Under the pieces are notes generated by a model. It ran no database searches, had not been told where the DNA came from, and saw only the letters and a program-made list of their open reading frames with translations. Below, piece by piece: positions 47,201 through 58,200 of a stretch of DNA of 64,000 nucleotides. This stretch comes from Triticum aestivum (Eukaryota; Streptophyta; Magnoliopsida; Poales; Poaceae): positions 841,038,807 through 841,102,806 of the forward strand of contig NC_057801.1 in the NCBI RefSeq assembly GCF_018294505.1, written 5' to 3'. A program made the position numbers and the translations under genes. Each line of letters starts with the position of its first letter. The stretch's first letter is position 1.

Positions 47201-48333
47201 GTTTTATATCTCTGATGAATCCGGCCTTCCAAAAGTTTGGCTAGCTCCTCTCCCATGGCCTGTCTCTTGGGTTCGGAAAAGCGCCGAAGAGCCTGTTTGA
47301 CTGGCTTGAATCCTTTTAGGATATTTAGGCTGTGCTCGGCCAGCCGACGTGGGATTCCTGGCATGTCTGAAGGGTGCCAGGCAAAGATGTCCCAGTTTTC
47401 TCGTAGAAATTCTCGTAGTGCGGCGTCTACATCAGGGTTTAATTGTGCCCCAATGGAGGCCGTCTTTGCAGGGTCCGTTGGGTGGACTTGGAATTTGACT
47501 ATTTCATCCGCTTGTTTAAAAGAGGTGGACTTGGATCTTTTATCAAGTATCACATCGTCCCTGTTCACCGTGGAGCACATCGCAGTGAGTTCCTCGGCCG
47601 CTAGGGCTTCGGATAGTGCCTCGAGGGCTAGTGCGGCTGTCTTGTTTTCGGCGCGGAGTGCTATGTTCGGATCACTAGCGAGAGTGATGATTCCGTTAGG
47701 TCCGGGCATTTTAAGCTTCATGTACCCGTAATGGGGTATAGGTTGAAAAATTGTGAATGCCTCTCTCCCTAATAAAGCATGATATCCGCTGCTGAACGGG
47801 GCCACTTGAAATGTGACCTCCTTGGACCTGTAATTGTCCGGCGAGCCGAACACTACGTCCAGTGTGATTTTTCCTGTGCAGCATGCTTCCCTGCTGGGGA
47901 TTATTCCTCTAAAGGCTGTGCTGCTTCGCTCAATGCGGTTCCAGTCTATTTCCATTTTTCGGAGGGTTTCCTCATAGATGAGGTTTAGTCCGCTGCCGCC
48001 ATCCATGAGTACCTTAGTAAGGCGAAAGCCGTCCACTATCAGACTGAGGACCAATGCGGCTGGTGCTCGGGCTGTTCGGAATTTAGGTTCGTCACTGGCA
48101 TTAAAGGTAATAGCCGTGTCACTCCATGGATTTATTGTTGCTACTTGGTAGACTTCGGCAAGGTTGCGGAGTGTTCGTTTTCGCATGTTATTTGATGCGA
48201 AAGTCTCGAAGACTGTTAACACCGTACTGGTGTTGCTGGGCTGGGATTCTGAAGCTAGAAGCTCTTCGCCACTTTTGGCCACCTGCCGTAGTATCCAACA
48301 TGCTCGAAGGCTATGAGTTGGAGTGGCGCCCAC
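44204..48333 (-). pseudogene. Fatima-like pol (protease, RT, RNase H, integrase), frameshifted
   Basis: Minus strand. Protease region 48333-47700 (VLMDGGSGLNLIYEE, a DGG-type active site usual in this lineage). RT 47250-46600 (MPFGLKNAGATYQRM; catalytic AYVDDVVVKTK). RNase H 46300-45500 (MHFDGSKMLAGLGAG). Integrase 45180-44204 with D, D, E residues in GLDMVGPL, ITDNDTNF and GQVERANG, ending RLRRFYA-stop. At least six frameshifts split it. One is an extra C near 47228 that the duplicate copy lacks. The part from 45800 upward is repeated at 50671-52925. Confidence 0.9.
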
Positions 48334-48391
48334 TGTGCTATGAATTTTGCAGGGTCCGTTTAGCCAACCCTCCAGTACGGTTCCGTACCCT

Positions 48392-49350
48392 TTAGGGGGT
48401 TTTGGTTTTTTGGTATTTAACCCTAGGTGCTTGATAATGATGCACCCTTTTGTTTCGGACTAGGGATGTATTCGGGGCCGGATTATCCCAAAATTTACTT
48501 TCGGTTTTCCAGGCGCTCTCCATCGCACAGTACTTTTGTACTATGGTCACCAAGTCAGCAAAGCGTGTAATTTCGTGACAACTTATGGCGTTTAGGATTC
48601 CCTTGTCCGTGCAATTATTGTAGAAAATTGGGATTGCGTCCTCCTCTCGGCAGTCCTTTATCCTGTCCATAACCAGGAGGAATCTGGCCCAGTAATGATG
48701 TACTGTTTTAGCGGGCTCTTGCCGAATTCGAGAGAGATCGCTAATGTTTGGGTGGGCGGGTGGAACTAGATCCGGAACCCCGTCCAATTTAGGACTCAGG
48801 GGCCGAGAAGTTTCCGAACTCGGAAGTTTGGATTTTTAATGTTATCCAATGAGTCCAACCCGCCGCCTGACTTTAAGTTCAGGGCTTGATCGACATCCGT
48901 CCCTCCGTGGGAATCCGGCGTGGAGGGATCGGGAATCCGGACGTAGCTAGTCCTTAAGGTAGAAGAAGAATCGCCGCATTGCTCCTCTATCACAGCAACA
49001 TGATGGGTAGCCTGGGGAGAGTTGATCACTCTCAGATCGGTTTTAGGCCCGATCCGGTCGTAATCTGTGGCGACTCCCAGGGCGGCGATGCGATCCAAGA
49101 GCTCGTTTACGGAGGAGAGCTCGATCGGATCTAACTGTTTGGCAAGTTCTGAACTAACATGGAGATTGGTTTCGATGACTCGAGAGGTACCGTCGGCGCG
49201 GCGGCCGAACTAGCGGTCATGAGAAAACGCCTAGCCGAAGAGTCTGACCAGAGGCCAAGGCTTCTTTGGCGATAGTATCATCTTTAAAGACGAGATGAGG
49301 CATCCTACCTGATGGCGACGGCACAGAGGAACTCTCAATGAAAGCACCAA
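48392..49350 (-). pseudogene. Fatima-like gag, frameshifted (first copy)
   Basis: Pieces 49098-48796 and 48787-48392 carry gag sequence (LLDRIAALGVATDYD; ETVHHY-like AKTVHHYWARFLLVMDRIKDC; ITRFADLVTIVQKYCAMESAWKTE). Single-base losses near 49186 and 49214, relative to the second copy at 52990-54221, break the N-terminal frame. Just inside the LTR, the minus strand reads TTGGTGCTTTCATTGAGAG, the likely primer-binding region. Confidence 0.82.
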
Positions 49351-49821
49351 TGTCGGTGTCAAAACCGGCGGATCTCGGGTAGGGGGTCCCGAACTGTGCG
49401 TCTAGGCGGATGGTAACAGGAGACAAGGGACACGATGTTTTTACCCAGGTTCGGGCCCTCTCGATGGAGGTAATACCCTACTCCTGCTTGATTAATATTG
49501 ATGATATGGGTAGTACAAGAGTAGATCTACCACGAGATCAAGGAGGCTAAACCCTAGAAGCTAGCCTATGGTATGATTGTTGTTCGTCCTACGGACTAAA
49601 ACCCTCCGGTTTATATAGACACCGGATAGGTTAGGGTTACACAGAGTCGGTTACAATGGTAGGAGATCTACATATCCGTATCGCCAAGCTTGCCTTCCAC
49701 GCCAAGGAAAGTCCCATCCGGACACGGGACGAAGTCTTCAATCTTGTATCTTCATAGTCCAGGAGTCCGGCCGTGATGATAGTCCGGCTATCCGGACACC
49801 CCCTAATCCGAGACTCCCTCA
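49351..49821 (-). repeat. 5' LTR of the Fatima-like element, first copy (471 bp)
   Basis: Ends ...GACACCGACA (minus) next to the gag leader. Its outer edge is followed by CCCGG (49822-49826), matching the TSD at 39833. Minus-strand TATATAAAC near 49609. Confidence 0.93.
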
Positions 49822-50675
49822 CCCGGTATACGGTGCATTACGGTATAAGATCAGACGAGATGACCCTGGTGATGTTGACGGCGAGCCCCCCCCCCCCAGG
49901 AAGAGGGTTCCTGCGAAGGTGATGTGGTATGCTCCTATAATACCACGGTTGAAACGTCTGTTCAAAAACGGAGAGCATGCCAAGTTGATGCGATGGCACA
50001 GTGAGGACCGTACCAAGTAACGTATGGTTTGCTTTAAGCGCGAATGGCATTAATCCTTTCGGGGAGCAGAGCAGCAATCACAGCACCTGGCCCGTGACTC
50101 TATGTATGTATAACCTTCCTCCTTGGATGTGCATGAAGCGGAAGTTCATTATGATGCCAGTTCTCATCCAAGGCCCTAAGCAACCCGGCAACGACATTGA
50201 TGTGTACCTAAGGCCATTAGTTCAAGAACTTTTACAGCTGTGGAATGGAAACGGTGTACGTACGTGGGATGAGCACAAACAGGAGGAATTTGACCTAAAG
50301 GCGTTGCTGTTCGTGATCATCAACGATTGGCCCGCTCTCATTAACCTTTCAAGACAGACAAACAAGGGATACAACGCATGCACACACTGTTTACTTGACA
50401 CTGATAGTATATACCTTGGAAGCTGCAGGAAGAATGTGTACCTGGGCCATCGTCGATTTCTTCCGACCAACCATCAATGTCGAAAGAAAGGCAAGCATTT
50501 CAAAGGCAAGGCAGATCATCGGAAGAAGCCCGCCGTGCGTACCGGTGATCAGGTACTTGCTATGGTCAATGATTTACACGTAATCTTTGGAAAGGGTCCC
50601 GGCGGACTAGCTGTTCCGAGTGACGCTGGGGGACACACACCCATGTGGAAGAAGAAATCTATATTTTGGGACCTG
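49822..50675 (+). pseudogene. CACTA transposase exon fragment (first duplicate)
   Basis: It continues the TNP2 gene from the TSD: a C-run (12 C, from about 49886) within the linker, then RVPAKVMWYAPIIPRLKRLF in another frame. Then FGEQSSNHSTWPVTLCMYNLPPWMCMKRKF and the Transposase_21 core (QGPKQPGNDIDVYLRPLV; ALLFVIINDWPALINLS; GYNACTHCLLDTDS) to FWDL at 50674, where it jumps back into Fatima RNase H. About 90 bp seem missing after EDRTK. This copy keeps CAG where copy 2 has TAG (54938). Confidence 0.88.
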
Positions 50676-53600
50676 TAGGCGTTGAATGCCCATGGAGACT
50701 GCCAACTGGAGGCCGTGCAGAAGGGCCTCATATTCGGCTGCATTGTTGGAGTCCGTATACATTATCTGAAGTACGTATTGGACTGTGTCCCCGGTTGGGG
50801 ACGTCAGGACGACGCCAGCCCCCAGGCCGGCCAACATTTTGGAGCCGTCAAAGTGCATAATCTAATTGGAGTATGCGCCGTACTCTTTAGGGAGTTCGGC
50901 TTCGGTCCATTCAGCCACGAAGTCGGCCAAAACCTGCGACTTGATAGCTCGTCGTGGCTTGTAGGTTATGTCGAATGGAAGCAGCTCTATGGCCCAATTA
51001 GCAATCCGGCCCGTTGCGTCGCGGTTGTTTATAATGTCATTAAGGGGTACTTCGGAAGCCACCGTTATTGAACACTCTTGAAAGTAGTGTCGCAGCTTCC
51101 AGGATGCCATGAACACCGCGTATGCTATCTTTTGATAGTGTGGGTACTGGGACTTGCATGGAGTTAGGACAGTGGACACATAGTAAACCGGTTTTTGAAG
51201 AGGGAACCGGTGTCCGTCCGTTGCTCGTTCGACAACGAGCACCGCGCTAACAACTTGATGTGTTGCGGCGATATATAATAGCATTGGTTCGCCCACGTTG
51301 GGCACGGCCAGGACCGGGTTTGTTGCCAAAATGACCTTTATTTCTTCGAGTCCAGCCGTGGCGGCCTCCGTCCACTCGAAGTGTTCGGTGCGCCGGAGGA
51401 GGCGGTAAAGAGGTAATGCCTTTTCTCCCAATCGGGAAATAAAGCGGCTTAGAGCCGCTACACATCCTGTCAATTTTTGTATTTGTTTGAGGTCTTTTGG
51501 AATATCCAATTGTGACAGAGCTCGGATCTTGGCTGGATTTGCTTCAATTCCTCTACCGGACACAATGAAGCCCAGGAGCTTTCCGGCTGGAACGCCGAAG
51601 ACGCATTTTTCCGGATTGAGCTTGATGTCGTATTTTTGAAGATTATCGAATGTGAGCCTCAGGTCGTCTACTAGAGTTTTGACGTGCTTGGTTTTGACGA
51701 CCACGTCATCTACATATGCTTCCACTGTTTTGCCGATCTAATTTGCCAGACATGTCTGAATCATGCGCTGATATGTTGCGCCGGCGTTTTTTAGCCCAAA
51801 GGGCATTGTGTTGAAGCAGAACGGGCCGTATGGAGTAATAAATGCTGTTGCAGCTTGGTCTGGCTCCGCCAGCTTGATTTGGTGGTAGACGGAGTACGCG
51901 TTGAGGAAGCACAATGAGTCGTGCCCTGCTGTAGCGTCAATAATTTGATCAATTCGGGGGAGGGGGAAGGGATCCTTTGGGCAAGCCTTGTTAAGGTCTT
52001 TAAAATCGACACATAGGCACCAGAATTTATCCTTCTTTGGTACCATCACCAGGTTTGCTAGCCAGTCCGGATGTTTTATAACTCTGATGAATCCGGCCTT
52101 CAAAAGTTTGGCTAGCTCCTCTCCCATGGCCTATCTCTTGGGTTCGGAAAAGCGCCGAAGAGCCTATTTGACTGGCTTGAATCCTTTTAGGATATTTAAG
52201 CTGTGCTTGGCCAGCCGATGTGGGATTCCTGGCATGTCTGAAGGGTGCCAGGCAAAGATGTCCCAGTTTTCTCGTAGAAATTCTCGTAGTGCAGCGTCTA
52301 CATCGGGGTTCAATTCTACCCCAATGGAGGCCGTCTTTGCAGGGTCCGTTGGGTGGACTTGGAATTTGACTATTTCATCCGCTGGTTTGAAAGAGGTGGA
52401 CTTGGATCTTTTATCAAGTATCACATCATCCATGTTCACCGTGGAGCGCATCGCGATGAGTTCTTCGGCCGCTAGGGCTTCGGATAGTGCCTCGAGGGCT
52501 AGTGCGGCTGTCTTGTTTTCGGCGCGGAGTGCTATGTTCGGATCACTAGCGAGAGTGATGATTCCGTTAGGTCCGCGCATTTTAAGCTTCATGTACCCGT
52601 AATGGGGTATAGCTTGAAAAATTGTGAATGCCTCTTGTCCTAATAAAGCATGGTATCCGCTGTTGAACGGGGCCACTTGAAATGTGACCTCCTCGGACCT
52701 GTAATTGTCTGGCGAGCCGAACACTACATCCAGTGTCATTTTTCCTGTGCAGCATGCTTCCCGGCTAGGGATTATTCCTCTAAAGGTTGTGTTGCTTCGC
52801 TCAATGCGGTTCCAGTCTATTTCCATTTTTCGGAGGGTTTCCTCATAGATGAGGTTTAGTCCGCTGCCGCCATCCATGAGTACCTTAGTAAGGCGAAAGC
52901 TGTCCACTATCAGACTGAGGACCAATGGGGCTGGTGCTCGGGCTATTCGGAATTTAGGTTTGTCACTGGCATTAAAGGTAATAGCCGTGTCACTCCATGG
53001 ATATTGTTGCTACTTGGTAGACTTCGGCCAGGTTGCGGAGTGTTCGTTTTCGCATGTTATTTGATGCGAAAGTCTCGAAGACTGTTAACACCGTACTGGT
53101 GTCGTTGGGCTGGGGTTCTGAAGATAGAAGCTCTTCGCCACTTTTGGCCACCTGCCGTAGTATGCAACATGCTCGAAGGCTATGAGTTGGAGTGGCACCC
53201 TCTGTGCTATGAATTTTGCAGGGTCCGTTTAGCCAACCCTCCAGTACGGTTCCGTACCCTTTAGGGGGTTTTGGTTTTTTGGTATTTAACCCTGGTGCTT
53301 GATAGTGAAGCACCCTTTTGTTTCGGACGAGGGATGTATTCGGGGCCGGATTATCCCAAAATTTACTTTCGGTTTTCCAGGCGCTCTCCATCGCACAGTA
53401 CTTTTGTACTATGGTCACCAAGTCAGCAAAGCGTGTAATTTCATGACGACTTATGGCGTTTAGGATTCCCTTGTCCATGCAATTATTGCAGAAAATTGGG
53501 ATTGCGTCCTCCTCTCGGCAGTCCTTTATCCTGTTCATAACCAGGAGGAATCTGGCCCAGTAATGATGTACTGTTTCAGTGGGCTCTTGCCGAATTCGAG

Positions 53601-54221
53601 AGAGATCGCTAATGTTTGGGTGGGCGGGTGGAACTAGATCCGGAACCCCGTCCAATTTAGGACTCAGGGGCCGAGAAGTTTCTGAACTCGGAAGTTTGGA
53701 TTGTTTAATGTTATCCAATGAGTCCAACCCGCCGCCTGACTTTAGGTTTAGGGCTTGATCGACATCCGTCCCTCCGTGGGAATCCGGCGTGGAGGGATCG
53801 GGAATCCGGATGTAGCTAGTCCTTAAGGTAGAAGAAGAATCGCCGCATTGCTCCTCTATCACAGCAACATGATGGGTAGCCTGGGGAGAGTTGATCACTC
53901 TCAGATCGGTTTTAGGCCCGATCTGGTCGTAATCTGTGGCGACTCCCAGGGCGACGATGCGATCCAAGAGCTCGTTTACGGAGGAGAGCTCGATCGGATC
54001 TAACTGTTTGGCAAGTTCTGAACTAACATGGAGATTGGTTTCGATGACTCGAGAGGTTACCGTCGGCGCGGCGGCCGAACTAGCGGTCATGAGAAAAACG
54101 CCTAGCCGAAGAGTCTGGCCAGAGGCCAAGGCTTCTTTGGCGATAGTATCGTCTTTAAAGACGAGATGAGGCATCCTACCTGATGGCGACGGCATAGCGG
54201 AACTCTCAATGAAAGCACCAA
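50671..54221 (-). pseudogene. Fatima-like gag-pol partial copy (second duplicate)
   Basis: Minus strand. Gag is open from inside the LTR (54297) down to 52990, covering all gag motifs (NELLDRIVALGVATDYD; WARFLLVMNRIKDC). A frameshift near 52987 follows. Protease-RT-RNase H then runs from 52925 to 50862 in one frame broken only by TAGs at about 52164, 52128 and 51738, each where copy 1 or context indicates Gln (LAN/IGKTVEAYVDD). RNase H continues to 50680. Integrase and the antisense gene are not included, so this copy could never be autonomous. It is less frameshifted than copy 1. Confidence 0.88.
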
Positions 54222-54692
54222 TGTCGGTGTCAAAACGGGCGGATCTCGGGTAGGGGGTCCCGAACTGTGCGTCTAGGCGAATGGTAACAGGAGACAAGGG
54301 ACACGATGTTTTTACCCAGGTTCGGGCCCTCTCGATGGAGGTAATACCCTACTCCTGCTTGATTAATATTGATGATATGGGTAGTACAAGAGTAGATCTA
54401 CCAGGAGATCAAGGAGGCTAAACCTTAGAAGCTAGCCTATGGTATGATTGTTGTTCGTCCTACGGACTAAAACCCTCCGGTTTATATAGACACCGGATAG
54501 GTTAGGGTTACACAGAGTCGGTTACAACGGTAGGAGATCTACGTATCCGTATCGCCAAGCTTGCCTTCCACGCCAAGGAAAGTCCCATCCGGACACGGGA
54601 CGAAGTCTTCAATCTTGTATCTTCATAGTCCAGGAGTCCGGCCGTGATGATAGTCCGGCTATCCGGACACCCCCTAATCCGAGACTCCCTCG
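54222..54692 (-). repeat. 5' LTR of the Fatima-like element, second copy (471 bp)
   Basis: Same length as the other two LTRs. The terminal A is replaced by G (CTCCCTCG before CCCGG at 54693-54697). It was generated by the tandem duplication, not by independent insertion. Confidence 0.93.
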
Positions 54693-57198
54693 CCCGGTAT
54701 ACGGTGCATTACGGTATAAGATCAGACGAGATGACCCTGGTGATGTTGACGGCGAGCCCCCCCCCCCCCAGGAAGAGGGTTCCTGCGAAGGTGATGTGGT
54801 ATGCTCCTATAATACCACGGTTGAAACGTCTGTTCAGAAACGGAGAGCATGCCAAGTTGATGCGATGGCACAGTGAGGACCGTACCAAGTAACGTATGGT
54901 TTGCTTTAAGCGCGGATGGCATTAATCCTTTCGGGGAGTAGAGCAGCAATCACAGCACCTGGCCCGTGACTCTATGTATGTATAACCTTCCTCCTTGGAT
55001 GTGCATGAAGCGGAAGTTCATTATGATGCCAGTTCTCATCCAAGGCCCTAAGCAACCCGGCAACGACATTGATGTGTACCTAAGGCCATTAGTTGAAGAA
55101 CTTTTACAGCTGTGGAATGGAAACGGTGTACGTACGTGGGATGAGCACAAACAGGAGGAATTTGACCTAAAGGCGTTGCTGTTCGTGATCATCAACGATT
55201 GGCCCGCTCTCATTAACCTTTCAAGACAGACAAACAAGGGATACAACGCATGCACACACTGTTTACTTGACACTGATAGTATATACCTTGGAAGCTGCAG
55301 GAAGAATGTGTACCTGGGCCATCGTCGATTTCTTCCGACCAACCATCAATGTCGAAAGAAAGGCAAGCATTTCAAAGGCAAGGCAGATCATCAGAAGAAG
55401 CCCGCCGTGCGTACCGGTGATCACGTACTTGCTATGGTCAATGATTTACACGTAATCTTTGGAAAGGGTCCCGGCGGACTAGCTGTTCCGAGTGACGCTG
55501 GGGGACACACACCCATGTGGAAGAAGAAATCTATATTTTGGGACCTACCCTACTGGAAAGACCTAGAGGTCCACTCTTCGATCGACGTGATGCACGTGAC
55601 GAAGAACCTTTGCGTGAACCTGCTAGGCTTCTTGGGCGTGTATGGGAAGACAAAAGATACAGCTGAGGCACGGGAGGACCTGCAACGTTTGCACGAAAAA
55701 GACGGCATTGCCTCCAAAGCAGTATGAAGGTCCTGCCAGCTATGCTCTTACCAAAGAAGAGAAGGAAATCCTCTTTGAATGTCTGCTTAGTATGAAGGTC
55801 CCGACTGGCTTCTCGTCGAATATAAGAGGAATAATAAATATGGCAGAGAAAAAGTTTCAGAACCTAAAGTCTCATGACTGCCACGTGATTATGACGCAAC
55901 TACTTCCGGTTGCATTGAGGGGGCTTCTACCGGAAAACGTCCCATTAGCCATTGTGAAGCTATGTGCATTCCTCAATGCAATCTCTCAGAAGGTGATCGA
56001 TCCAGAAATCATAACAAGGCTAAGGAGTGATGTGGTGCAATGTCTTGTCAGTTTCGAGCTGGTGTTCCCACCATCCTTCTTCAATATCATGACGCACGTC
56101 CTAGTTCATCTAGTTGACAAGATTTTCATTCTAGGCCCCGTATTTCTACACAATATGTACCCCTTTGAGAGGTTCATGGGAGTCCTAAAGAAATATGTCC
56201 GTAACCGCGCTAGGCCAGAAGGAAGCATCTCCATGGGCCATCAAACAGAGGATGTCATCGGGTTTTGTGTTGACTTCATTCCTGGCCTTAAGAAGATAGG
56301 TCTCCCTAAATCGCGGTATGAGGGGAGACTGACTGGAAAAGGCACGCTTGGAAGGGACTCAATAATATGCAAGGACAGATATTCTTGGTCTCAAGCACAC
56401 TACATAGTTCTACAAAACTCTACCTTGGTGACCCCATATGTCGATGAACACAAGAACAGTCTGCGCTCCAAACACCCGGAGCAGTGTGACGACTGGATTA
56501 CATGTGAACACATCAGGACTTTCAGCAGTTGGTTGGAAGCACGTCTTAGAGGTGACAACACTATTTGTGATGAGCTCTACTTGTTGTCCAGGGGACCATC
56601 TTTGACTGTATTGATTTGGAAAGGATACGACATAAATGGGAATACATTTTACATGATTGACCAAGATCAAAAGAGCACCAACCAAAACAGTGGTGTCCGC
56701 TTTGATGCAACAACCGAGAGGGGAAAGGACACATATTATGGTTACATAGTGGACATATGTGAACTTGACTACGGACATGATTTTAAGGTCCCTTTGTTTA
56801 AGTGCAAATGGGTCAATCTGTCAGGAGGCGGGGTATAGGTAGACCCACAGTACGGAATGACAACAGTGGATCTAAAAAATCTTGGGTACACTGACGAACC
56901 GTTCGTCCTAGCCAATGATGTAGCACATGTTATCTATGTGAAGGACATGTCTACCAGACCGAGAAAGAGAAAAGAAAAGGAAGCGAATACATCATACGAT
57001 GAGCCAAAGCGCCACATAGTTCTTTCAGGAAAAAGGGACATCATGGGAGTGGAGGGCAAGACAGACATGTCTGAAGATTATGAAAAGTTTCAGGAAATTC
57101 CTCCCTTCAAAGTCAAGGCTGACCCCAGCATCCTGATAAACGATGAAGATTATCCATTACGGCGCAATAAGCAAATGGCACAAGCGAAGAAAAAGTGA
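54693..57198 (+). pseudogene. CACTA TNP2-type transposase, 3' part
   Basis: Resumes the gene of 39080-39837 after the nested Fatima. The Transposase_21 core runs 54966-55727 (QGPKQPGNDIDVYLRPLV, INDWPALINLS, SSIDVMHVTKNLCVNLLGF). A frameshift near 55715 moves to the frame of 55735-56835, with DUF4218 (HNMYPFERFMGVLKKYVRNRARPEGS) and DUF4216 (VLIWKGYDINGNTFYMIDQDQ; FKVPLFKCKWVN). A TAG at 56827-56835 precedes the in-frame continuation VDPQYGMTTVDL to TGA at 57196-57198. A TAG near 54938 and a C-run indel add to the damage. Together these domains are the standard plant CACTA transposase, which excises and reinserts the element. This copy is inactive. Confidence 0.92.
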
Positions 57199-57379
57199 AG
57201 ACTTTCTCCCGCAACTATTATGATGATACCATGCGAACTTTGTAACAAATGAGTATGATACCATTGTCCGTTCTGTACATGCACATGCTATGTGGGTGAA
57301 TTTATGATACCATGCCAACTTTCAACTTTTTCAGAGTTCATTTGAAATGCTTTAATGTCTTATGGTTCGGCCCTCGTAA
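57199..57379 (+). other. 3' untranslated region of the CACTA transposase gene
   Basis: Non-coding. It has a repeated TATGATACCAT(G/T) motif (57219, 57252, 57303). Confidence 0.5.
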
Positions 57380-57870
57380 TAATTAAAAATAGTAACAATA
57401 AGTATTTTGTTGTAAGTAGAAACAAAATAAAATAAATAAAGCAAGAAAGAAAACAAAAAAAGAAAAAAAGTGTTTTCAAATTTGAAAACTAATGGCACTA
57501 ACAGAAAGTTTATAATTTTTATAAAACTAAAAGCAAAAAAGAATTAAAAAATAAAGCAAAAAACAAAAGAAAATAAATAATGCAGAAAACAAAACAAAAA
57601 AACTGGAAAATAATTAAAAAATAGCAACAATAAGTATTTTGTTGTAAGTAGAAACAAAATAAAATAAATAAAGCAAGAAAGAAAACAAAAAAACAAAAAA
57701 AGTGTTTTCAAATTTGAAAACTAATGGCACTAACAGAAAGTTTATAATTTTCCTAAAAGTGAAAGCATAAAGAATTAAAAAATAAAGCAAAAAACAAAAG
57801 AAAATAAATAATGCAGAAAACAAAACAAAAAACTTAAAAAAAAATAGCAACAAGAAGTAAAGAAAACAAA
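57380..57870 (+). repeat. A-rich tandem repeat, ~2.2 copies of a 232-bp unit
   Basis: AATTAAAAATAGTAACAATAAGTATTTTGTTGTAAG (57381 on) recurs 232 bp later at 57613, and its start again near 57843. The units are strongly A-biased on the plus strand and contain GTGTTTTCAAATTTGAAAACTAATGGCACTAACAG. No coding capacity. Confidence 0.88.
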
Positions 57871-57889
57871 AAAATGCCTCCTACTGGGC

Positions 57890-58200
57890 CCCCACGGCCT
57901 GAATACGACTAGAAACCCTACCATGGGCCAGGATTTAGGCCCGCAGTAGGCCCAGAAGGCCCATCAGGCAAAGCAGTAGCAAGTAGGCCCGCAAGCCTGC
58001 GGTGGAGAGGAGCTTGAGAGGGGTGCGGCAGTGGGGCTTATAAACCGGGACCAAAGGCCGCCGCTTCCCGCCCTTTGGTCTGCTGAAAAGAGGCCTTTGG
58101 TCCCGGTTGGTGGCACCAACCGGGATTAAAGGGGGCATTAGTCCCGGTTGGACTCACGAACCGGGACCAATGCTATTGCTATATATACAACACTTAGGAA
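57890..58200 (+). promoter_or_regulatory. Internal CACTA sub-terminal-like repeats and TATA upstream of the second ORF
   Basis: Several GGTCCCGGTT / AACCGGGACC units end ACCGGGACCAATGCTATTGCTATATATAC (TATA at 58180-58187). This closely parallels the 5' end of the same element (ACCGGGACCAATGGGTTGCCTATATATAC, TATA 38062-38069). It therefore looks like a second promoter of the same design placed in front of the second gene. The alternative is the boundary of a separate CACTA copy lacking a visible CACTA terminus. Confidence 0.6.

Larger units (their letters stand above)
39838..49821 (-). mobile_element. Fatima-like Gypsy retrotransposon inserted in the CACTA transposase gene
   Basis: Minus-strand element with 471-bp LTRs at 39838-40308 (3') and 49351-49821 (5'). 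CCCGG target duplications lie at 39833-39837 and 49822-49826. The polypurine tract TTCGGGGGCTAC complement (40309-40320) adjoins the 3' LTR. The order on the minus strand from 49350 down is gag, protease, RT, RNase H, integrase (ending at 44204), a non-coding spacer, then a region carrying an antisense multi-exon gene (40632-43398, plus). The Tat/Retand-lineage layout with an antisense extra ORF before the 3' LTR fits. Its gag-pol is frameshifted. Its 5' half plus flank was later duplicated (50671-55542). Confidence 0.88.
45800..55542. repeat. Tandem segmental duplication, unit ~4.87 kb
   Basis: Copy 1 is 45800-50670 and copy 2 is 50671-55542. The offset is 4871 bp at every landmark checked: the left boundary (TAGGCGTTGAATGCCC at 45805 and 50676), LTR starts (49351 and 54222) and TSDs (49822 and 54693). 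It becomes 4872 after one extra C in a C-run (~54757-54769). Each copy holds part of RNase H, RT, protease, gag, the 5' LTR and 850 bp of CACTA transposase. The shared ACCT at the left edge (45800), junction (50671) and right edge (55543) suggests microhomology joining. Scattered substitutions and small indels distinguish the copies. Confidence 0.95.

Noticed and set aside
49351..49821. A second independent Fatima insertion bounded by this LTR
   Set aside because: The constant 4871-bp offset and identical CCCGG junctions show it is one insertion plus a tandem duplication.
45720..54169. Plus-strand ORFs (e.g. 47237-47731, 51988-52602) opposite Fatima-like pol
   Set aside because: Shadows of protease/RT/gag. 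They recur in both duplicates only because the sequence is duplicated. The antisense gene ends at 43398.
57614..57853. Phe/Leu-rich 79-codon minus-strand ORF resembling a membrane protein
   Set aside because: A by-product of translating the A-rich tandem repeat backwards.
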